Below, one piece after another: positions 5,315-9,997 of a DNA stretch of 9,997 bases. The notes under the pieces were generated by a model. The model worked only from the letters and a program-made list of their open reading frames with translations, searched no databases and had not been told where the DNA came from. Where the stretch lies: positions 1 through 9,997 of the forward strand of contig JACPBU010000002.1 of assembly GCA_016180165.1 (NCBI GenBank). The letters run 5' to 3'. The stretch's first letter is position 1; every line of letters begins with the position of its first letter. The position numbers were made by a program, and so were the translations under genes. The stretch comes from Candidatus Woesearchaeota archaeon. GTDB taxonomy: Archaea; Nanobdellota; Nanobdellia; Woesearchaeales; JACPBV01.

Positions 5315-6604
5315 ATGCCAATAATGGGCGAAGCACAATCACTCAAGGAATCTGCACCTTTTCCACAGCCTAGCTTTCAAGCTGCAATCCAGCCAGCCGT
5401 CAATATCGGCATCGTCGGCCATGTTGACCATGGAAAGACAACCCTGCTGGAGCGGCTCAGCGGCAAATGGGCTGACACCCATTCTGAAGAGATAAAAAGG
5501 GGGATCACCATCAGGCTGGGGTATGCAGACGTCAGCTTCTATTTTTGCGATGCCTGCAAATCTTATGGCGTGAAGAGCAAATGCCTCTCCTGCAATAAAG
5601 AGGCGTCGTTCCTGCGGAAAGTCAGCTTTGTGGATGCGCCAGGGCATGAGTCCCTGATGGCGACTATGCTTGCAGGAGCGACTATCATTGATGGGGCAGT
5701 CCTCCTTGTTGCCGCAAACGAAGAATGCCCGCAGCCGCAAACCAGGGAACATCTTATGGCCCTGGAGATCATCGGCGTGAAAAATCTTGTCATCGTCCAG
5801 AACAAAGTTGATCTTGTCAGCGAGGAGAAAGCCCTCAAAAACTATGAGCAGATTAAAAAATTCATATCTGGAACACCCTTCCAGGATTCTGTCATCATCC
5901 CCATCTCGGCACAGCATAATGCCGGGATCAGCAGCCTGATACAGGCCTTTGAGGCAATCATCCCGACACCCCAAAGGGATGTTTCCTCAAGCACCCAATT
6001 TCTCGTCGCAAGAAGCTTTGATGTCAACAAGCCAGGAACTCCCATCACTGCTCTTGTCGGCGGTGTCCTCGGAGGCGTGATAAAAAGGGGAGTCCTCAGG
6101 GAAGGCCAGGATGTCGAGATCCGCCCCGGCTATGAGGTTGAGGAGCGAAACAAGAAGATCTGGAAGCCCCTTTTCACCAAGGCTACTTCCATAAAATCCG
6201 GCGGGAGCGCAATCCCTGAAGCTTACCCTGGAGGATCTCTGGGCATAATGACCAATCTTGACCCCTCAATCGTCTATGCAGATAAGCTGGCAGGCTCCAT
6301 AGTCGGAGTGCCAGGCGCTTTGCCGCCTGTCTGGGACATCCTGACCCTCAACATACATCTCCTCAAGAGAGCTGTCGGGCTGAAAGAAGAGCTTGTCGTC
6401 GAGAACATCAAGAAAGCTGAGGCACTTATGCTGAATGTCAACTCCGCAGCCACTGTGGGAATTGTTCTTGAAGTGAAGAAGGATCTGACCGCCATGAAGC
6501 TTAAACTGCCTGTTTGCGCAGAAGTTGGGTCAAGGGTGACAGTCTCAAGGATGATCAGCAACAGATTCAGATTGATTGGGTATGGGATAATAAAGGAGAA
6601 ATAA
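5315..6604 (+). CDS. eif2g: Translation initiation factor aIF2 subunit gamma
   Basis: GTPase subunit of archaeal initiation factor 2, which carries initiator Met-tRNA to the small ribosomal subunit together with alpha and beta subunits. Domain I shows G1 GHVDHGKT (35-42), switch-1 KRGITIRLGYAD (61-72), and a zinc knuckle C78-x2-C81 with C90-x2-C93. It continues with G3 DAPGH (107-111), G4 NKVD (163-166) and the G5 segment PISAQH (196-201). Two beta-barrel domains follow, with typical stretches VARSFDVNKPGT and the C-terminal SRMISNRFRLIGYG. At 429 residues it is slightly longer than many homologues because of about 26 residues before QPAVNIGIVGHV. ATG 5315 or 5324 could be used. No Shine-Dalgarno sequence precedes either, and the rps6e stop is 6 nt away, so translational coupling is likely. 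All catalytic GTPase motifs look intact. Confidence 0.96.
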   Translation: MPIMGEAQSLKESAPFPQPSFQAAIQPAVNIGIVGHVDHGKTTLLERLSGKWADTHSEEIKRGITIRLGYADVSFYFCDACKSYGVKSKCLSCNKEASFLRKVSFVDAPGHESLMATMLAGATIIDGAVLLVAANEECPQPQTREHLMALEIIGVKNLVIVQNKVDLVSEEKALKNYEQIKKFISGTPFQDSVIIPISAQHNAGISSLIQAFEAIIPTPQRDVSSSTQFLVARSFDVNKPGTPITALVGGVLGGVIKRGVLREGQDVEIRPGYEVEERNKKIWKPLFTKATSIKSGGSAIPEAYPGGSLGIMTNLDPSIVYADKLAGSIVGVPGALPPVWDILTLNIHLLKRAVGLKEELVVENIKKAEALMLNVNSAATVGIVLEVKKDLTAMKLKLPVCAEVGSRVTVSRMISNRFRLIGYGIIKEK

Positions 6605-6622
6605 AAGTGGGGTCAAATTCAT

Positions 6623-6644
6623 CTTTCTCTTTTCGGATTTTTTT
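6623..6644 (+). terminator. T-tract terminator of the rps6e-aIF2gamma operon
   Basis: A pyrimidine-rich stretch beginning 19 nt after the aIF2gamma stop ends in seven consecutive T's (6638-6644). This is a plausible archaeal U-tract terminator. There is no strong hairpin before it. Confidence 0.45.
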
Positions 6645-6687
6645 GAATCGCTGCGCCTTTTGGCTAAGAACCCTGTGAACGCTATGG

Positions 6688-6795
6688 CTACTTCTCCAGA
6701 AACTCGGACATCCTGTCACCTATGAGGATAAGCTTCTTTCCGTGCAAGGGATTTTCCTGCGAAATCCCCCAATGGGCGAATGGCTCCTGTTTCAC
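6688..6795 (-). CDS. Possible 35-aa ORF overlapping the upstream small gene
   Basis: This ORF starts at GTG 6795, which overlaps the TGA stop of the upstream small gene as GTGA, and ends at TAG. It would encode a 35-residue peptide, start KQEPFAHWGISQEN (after the initiator Met), end LILIGDRMSEFLEK. The composition looks protein-like, with a short hydrophobic strand LILIG followed by an amphipathic, charged end. The stop-start overlap is the arrangement expected for translational coupling. There is no independent promoter, and the only Shine-Dalgarno candidate is weak. It could be a genuine second cistron, the shifted tail of a single ancestral gene, or chance. I do not recognise a family. 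Confidence 0.4.
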   Translation of the reverse strand: MKQEPFAHWGISQENPLHGKKLILIGDRMSEFLEK

Positions 6796-6935
6796 GATTC
6801 TACATACCCCTGCATAAAGCCGGCTTCCCATGGCGTGATCTCATCTTCGTCGACAAGGCCATCACGGCCCTCGTCGCCATACACGCCCATATCTTCCGGC
6901 TCATCTCTCCATTTCTCCAATCCTCGTTTTGCCAT
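6792..6935 (-). CDS. Small acidic protein, 47 aa
   Basis: Short ORF starting MAKRGLEKWRDEPEDMGVYG and ending EAGFMQGYVES, strongly acidic from residue 10 onward. It was found by reading the minus strand of an otherwise gene-free gap. Three features support it. GGTGGGGGG (6950-6942) lies exactly six bases before the ATG. A TATA-like element lies about 55 nt upstream, giving a leader of about 28 nt. The composition is non-random, with a closing DEITPWEAGFMQGY segment. The pattern of an acidic linker followed by E-I-(S/T)-P-x-E-x-G-F-(M/L)-x-GY is one I associate from memory with tiny hypothetical proteins of DPANN archaea, but I cannot verify that here. Function is unknown. A 35-aa ORF begins at its stop codon. 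Confidence 0.62.
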   Translation of the reverse strand: MAKRGLEKWRDEPEDMGVYGDEGRDGLVDEDEITPWEAGFMQGYVES

Positions 6936-6950
6936 AGCGATCCCCCCACC
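6936..6950 (-). promoter_or_regulatory. Shine-Dalgarno sequence of the 47-aa gene
   Basis: On the minus strand this is GGTGGGGGG followed by six bases and then ATG 6935. A strong G-rich ribosome-binding site at ideal spacing is the main argument that this very short ORF is translated. Confidence 0.55.
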
Positions 6951-6984
6951 GATTTGTCATTGGCAAAGATAAAGAGTATTACAG

Positions 6985-6995
6985 TTTTTATATAT
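6985..6995 (-). promoter_or_regulatory. TATA box of the small-ORF pair
   Basis: On the minus strand the core reads TATATAAAA, centred about 55 nt before ATG 6935. This predicts a transcription start near 6963 and a leader of about 28 nt that includes the Shine-Dalgarno sequence. Further TATA-like elements (TTTATATAA at 7018-7026 and 7036-7044) lie just beyond, so the exact promoter is uncertain. Confidence 0.45.
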
Positions 6996-7017
6996 TTTTG
7001 GCTTATGTTTTATATGC

Positions 7018-7044
7018 TTTATATAAATGGAAAGATTTATATAA
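7018..7044. repeat. Direct repeat TTTATATAA in divergent promoter region
   Basis: TTTATATAA occurs twice (7018-7026 and 7036-7044), 18 bp apart. It lies inside a 60-bp stretch with at least four TATA-like elements between the small-ORF pair and the AbrB-PhoU gene. Either may serve as a promoter for one or both directions. Confidence 0.4.
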
Positions 7045-7132
7045 GAAATAGGATTTCTTTGGAACTGTTGAGGGGGCTTATAAAGTTTAAAGTATTGAGG
7101 TTGCATTTATAATCTTCATCATCATCATTTAC

Positions 7133-7190
7133 CTTATAATCCTCGCAGAGTGGATTGGTTGATTAAGGGAATCAAATGCTTCGGGGGGTG
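7133..7190 (+). promoter_or_regulatory. Promoter and ribosome-binding site of the AbrB-PhoU gene
   Basis: CTTATAAT (7133-7140) is TATA-like and predicts a start near 7162, giving a leader of about 34 nt. GGGGGGTG (7183-7190) lies five bases before GTG 7196 and supports that non-ATG start. This gene therefore looks leadered, as does the small gene it diverges from. A short (TCA)n tract lies just upstream, around 7115-7127. Confidence 0.5.
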
Positions 7191-7195
7191 CCATC

Positions 7196-8137
7196 GTGAG
7201 AAGAAAAGTCATCCAAATTGCAGATTCTACGCAGCTTGTGTCATTGCCGAGGAAGTGGGCTGTTGAGCACGGGGTTAAGAAAGGGGATGAGGTGGAGGTG
7301 AAGGAGGAAGGGAACAGGATTATCATTTCAACGGAAAAAGGGTTGGATCTCGGAAGTATTGAGGTAGATATTACTGACCTCGACAGAACTTCAATTATCT
7401 ATTGCATCCAAAGCCTTTACAGGCTTGGCTATGATGAGATAAAAGTGATTTATAACCGAACTGTCATTGAGGACGTCCGTGTGGGCCAAAAAGTTAACGT
7501 CCTTTCCATAATCCACTACATCACAAACCGCCTTTTAGGTTTTGAGATTATGCAGCAGAAGGGGAATAGTTGTGTAATCCGAGACATTCAAGAAATCAAA
7601 GAGAAAGACTTTGACCAGATCCTCCGGAGGGTGTTCCTCCTTTGGGCTGATACTTTCCATGACTTCCTGGAAGGAATCAAAAATAATAACAGGGGGCTCA
7701 TCGAGTCTATTGAGCAGCGGCATGATTCTATTACCAAGCTAATAAGCTATTGCCTCCGCATCCTCAATAAAAAGGGTTACCATCAGGACAATAAAACTTT
7801 TGTCTTATATCATCTCATAGCCAATATTGATAAGGTCATTGATGTTATAAAGCATTCGGCAAGGGACTTCCTTCAACAGACTATTAAAGTATCAAAGCAT
7901 TTTTTTCCTATCGTCGAAAGAATCATCGAATCTATCGACCTGTACAACAGCCATTTTTACAATTTTGACCTCTCCAAGGTTCAACGGATAAGTGAAAACA
8001 GGGTGTGGGTGAAAAAAGAAATCAGAAGCTATGCCTCCAGCTCCTCAATTCCGGAACTTCTTCTCTTGGAAGACCTCAAATTTTCTCTCGAACTATTGAT
8101 GGACCTGACGGAGTCCCGATGGGGCCTTGAGTATTGA
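7196..8137 (+). CDS. AbrB-PhoU family regulator
   Basis: Archaeal phosphate-uptake-regulator-like protein of 313 residues. The N-terminus (about 3-46, RKVIQIADSTQLVSLPRKWA through a KKGDEVEV strand to NRIIIST) is a SpoVT/AbrB swapped-hairpin DNA-binding domain. Residues from about 135 to the C-terminus are mostly helical with charged heptad-like spacing and match the PhoU three-helix bundle architecture. The domain between (about 50-130) links them. Such fusions are known in archaea and are thought to couple phosphate status to transcription. Here no pst transporter gene is adjacent, so the target is unknown. The GTG start is chosen because of GGGGGGTG five bases upstream and because the AbrB domain begins immediately. 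Its stop codon is directly adjacent to the stop of the convergent PPDK-like gene. The protein has no signal peptide or membrane span. Confidence 0.85.
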   Translation: MRRKVIQIADSTQLVSLPRKWAVEHGVKKGDEVEVKEEGNRIIISTEKGLDLGSIEVDITDLDRTSIIYCIQSLYRLGYDEIKVIYNRTVIEDVRVGQKVNVLSIIHYITNRLLGFEIMQQKGNSCVIRDIQEIKEKDFDQILRRVFLLWADTFHDFLEGIKNNNRGLIESIEQRHDSITKLISYCLRILNKKGYHQDNKTFVLYHLIANIDKVIDVIKHSARDFLQQTIKVSKHFFPIVERIIESIDLYNSHFYNFDLSKVQRISENRVWVKKEIRSYASSSSIPELLLLEDLKFSLELLMDLTESRWGLEY

Positions 8138-9997
8138 TCATTTTCTCCCAACAGCACCCCTTACGATTAATTCATTTGTAGCTACCTTGGCAATATTTAA
8201 TGCAACATACGCAATGTTGGTTGAATTTGCTGATATATAAGACATGTAAGGGTATACAGCCCGAACATTATCAAGGCCATCCATATGGTTGGAGCCTATA
8301 CCTAATTGCACCCCATCCTTTGCTAACTTTCTTGCAGTTATGGTAACCACTTCTCTTGTAGAGAAACCAACCTCCGCTCCAAGTGCATAAAATGGGTTAT
8401 TAAAAGGAATACCATACTCCCGAGAAGAAAACCCTATCACTTGCTCGCTTGATCCCCTATCAAGCCCGAAGAGAAGCTGGGTCAAATCCCCAGAGCCAAA
8501 ATGTGCAAAAGGTATCTCTTTTCCTAAATTTTTGAAACCAAACAAGATTGATGGGGTTTCAAGCATAGACCCTGTTTGAGGGGAAAAATCCGGGTATTTA
8601 TTCCCAATGATAGCTGTTTTCGCTTCGTCAACCCATCTCCGGACTATGGAAATCTGCTGAGCATAATTAACAAATGGGATAAGGAAATGGACATTGGGAT
8701 TACTGCCTCCTTGCAATGCCTGGAGGGAAGAATACATTAGTGCCTCAATCTGCCCCTGATATACCTCGGGGTACCGTAGTCCAAACCGAATACCTCTCAA
8801 TCCAAGGGGATTGGTGCCAAATTTTTCAAGATACGCCTTAACATCCCCGGGGCCTATTCCCAAATCCGATTTGATTTTACCCAACGCAGGTTCACTTAAT
8901 CGGCATTCTGAAAACTGGACATCAATTAACCTTACCTGAAGCGGCAGGGGACCAACCCGTTTTATCATTTCCGAAAAGATTGCTGTTTCAAGATCTACGA
9001 GGCGCTTTTTTTCAGCGCCAACAGATTCCTCACTAAGATTAAAATCTTTTGCAAGCATCAAACGGAGGACATAGGAAAAATCATCTCCATTGAAATGCTG
9101 CTCGGTTTTTGCAATTCCAACACCTGAGATAAGATTGGATCTGCTTGTTGGCTCTTTTCCATATTCCCCCTGAAACCCCTCCCCAATCCTAAGGGCAAGG
9201 TCAATCTGCCCAGGGGTTGAGGCATTGACATACACTTTGAGCGGGGCTCCCCTCCTGTTCCTTGTTGAAGCTGAAATTATCCTCGACAACTGAAACATGA
9301 GGATCCCATAAAGGTGATATTCGAGAGAATTCCGAGCTGAATCATCTCCATGTGCAGCCCGTAAGACTTCTGATTCAACTGTTCGAAGGCCGCCAGCCCG
9401 GATATTCTCATCGAAGTAAATATGGCCCCTTCCACCATCCATCGCAATCATGTCTTCTCCAAAATGAACCTCCTTCCCCCCAATTTTCAAAATGCCATTG
9501 CCCTCTTGGATAGATGCACTAATTCCGGTTATGCAGGGAAACCCATAAGCTTCCGCCAGGGATGCCTCATGAGAACCTTTTCCTGAAGAACTTGTCGTTA
9601 GCAGCCCACCAATTCCTGTAAGATTAAAGGGGAGATTAACACCAACCCTATTGACGAAGAGAATGATTTTCTTTCCGGGAGAATCTCTCATTGATTTCAT
9701 CGCCTGGTCAGGATTGCAGTAACAGACCCCAACGGCTGCACCAGGCCTGACACCAACACCTTTTACGATGGGAGATGGCAGCCGAGAAGGGTCTTCAAAG
9801 ACTGGAACAAAAAGAGAATCTATGTCCTCGGGGAGAATTTCTAAAATTCTCGTATCATTCCCTCCACCTTCTATGGCACTCAATTGGGATCCAAGGCGCC
9901 TTAAGGAGTATACTCGTGGAATCTGCTCAATCCTTGATTTTCCCCCCAAGGCAGATTTCATCACATCATCCAAGGTATCCATAGAAAAGGGCTTCCC
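8138..9997 (-). CDS. PEP-utilising enzyme, PPDK-like, probably 5'-truncated by window edge
   Basis: Protein related to pyruvate phosphate dikinase and PEP synthase. Residue numbers count from ATG 9982. The swivelling phosphohistidine domain spans about 72-195, with candidate H138 in GSHEASLAEAYGFP. The PEP-binding TIM barrel spans about 245-610: NASTPGQIDLALRIG, GVGIAKTEQHF (287-297), LRGIRFGLRYPEVY (395-408), GSMLETPS (471-478) and FGSGDLTQLLFGLDR (495-509). No ATP-grasp domain is visible. The frame is open through the right edge (in-frame codons before ATG 9982 encode GKPFS) and no promoter or Shine-Dalgarno sequence is visible. The true start, and perhaps an ATP-grasp domain, may therefore lie outside the window. 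Several usual active-site residues differ: Arg of the RTE motif is K292, Asn of GTNDLTQ is G498, and Cys of GICGEHG falls at G563 (GIGSNHMDG). R396, E475 and D499 are kept. Activity as a true dikinase is uncertain. Confidence 0.85.
   Translation of the reverse strand, partial: GKPFSMDTLDDVMKSALGGKSRIEQIPRVYSLRRLGSQLSAIEGGGNDTRILEILPEDIDSLFVPVFEDPSRLPSPIVKGVGVRPGAAVGVCYCNPDQAMKSMRDSPGKKIILFVNRVGVNLPFNLTGIGGLLTTSSSGKGSHEASLAEAYGFPCITGISASIQEGNGILKIGGKEVHFGEDMIAMDGGRGHIYFDENIRAGGLRTVESEVLRAAHGDDSARNSLEYHLYGILMFQLSRIISASTRNRRGAPLKVYVNASTPGQIDLALRIGEGFQGEYGKEPTSRSNLISGVGIAKTEQHFNGDDFSYVLRLMLAKDFNLSEESVGAEKKRLVDLETAIFSEMIKRVGPLPLQVRLIDVQFSECRLSEPALGKIKSDLGIGPGDVKAYLEKFGTNPLGLRGIRFGLRYPEVYQGQIEALMYSSLQALQGGSNPNVHFLIPFVNYAQQISIVRRWVDEAKTAIIGNKYPDFSPQTGSMLETPSILFGFKNLGKEIPFAHFGSGDLTQLLFGLDRGSSEQVIGFSSREYGIPFNNPFYALGAEVGFSTREVVTITARKLAKDGVQLGIGSNHMDGLDNVRAVYPYMSYISANSTNIAYVALNIAKVATNELIVRGAVGRK

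Noticed and set aside
5339..5974. Long antisense open frame (211 codons) inside aIF2gamma
   Set aside because: A shadow of the strongly conserved GTPase coding frame; its composition is unlike a folded protein and it has no promoter.
6742..7112. Plus-strand open frames of 76 and 110 codons
   Set aside because: They are antisense to the better supported 47-aa gene with its Shine-Dalgarno sequence, run into AT-rich promoter DNA, and have no ribosome-binding site.
1..9997. tRNA, rRNA, CRISPR or insertion sequence
   Set aside because: Reading both strands I saw no T-loop/acceptor pattern, no conserved rRNA segment, no repeat-spacer array and no transposase.

Overview
The window is archaeal. It encodes ribosomal proteins of the archaeal/eukaryotic type (L10e/uL16 and S6e), translation initiation factor aIF2 subunit gamma, and an AbrB-PhoU regulator of a type common in archaea. 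Most genes sit about 25-30 nt downstream of a TATA-like element, which suggests leaderless transcripts. The moderate GC content, short intergenic regions, many orphan genes and small acidic ORFs suggest a DPANN-type lineage (Woesearchaeota-like). That lineage assignment is inference; it rests on protein flavour and not on a marker phylogeny.

Layout from left to right. 1-551 (-): ribosomal protein L10e, cut by the left window edge. 700-1272 (-) and 1377-2177 (+): two unrecognised proteins, divergently transcribed from a compact 104-bp region with one TATA box for each. 2328-3062 (+): a polytopic membrane protein resembling an ECF-type S component, preceded by three exact tandem copies of a 17-bp repeat directly upstream of its TATA box. 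3063-3302: an AT-rich convergent gap with two large inverted repeats. 3303-4007 (-): an OMP decarboxylase-family protein (pyrF-like). 4287-4664 (+): a YkgJ-type cysteine-cluster protein, divergent from pyrF. 4883-6604 (+): an rps6e-aIF2gamma operon with a 6-nt gap between the genes. 6688-6935 (-): two very small ORFs that overlap at GTGA; the first is acidic and has a good Shine-Dalgarno sequence and TATA box. 7196-8137 (+): an AbrB-PhoU regulator. 8138-9997 (-): a PEP-utilising (pyruvate phosphate dikinase-like) protein whose frame is still open at the right edge.

How the genes relate. L10e, S6e and aIF2gamma are translation housekeeping genes. The remainder is metabolic or regulatory. The PhoU-like regulator and the PPDK-like phosphotransfer protein are convergent and meet stop codon to stop codon. 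The PPDK-like protein keeps the candidate phosphohistidine but differs from the canonical family at several active-site positions. I see no CRISPR array, tRNA, rRNA, transposase or phage gene. The strongest candidates for something undescribed are the small overlapping ORF pair at 6688-6935, the divergent orphan pair at 700-2177, the atypical PPDK-like protein, and the dual-hairpin element at 3222-3304.
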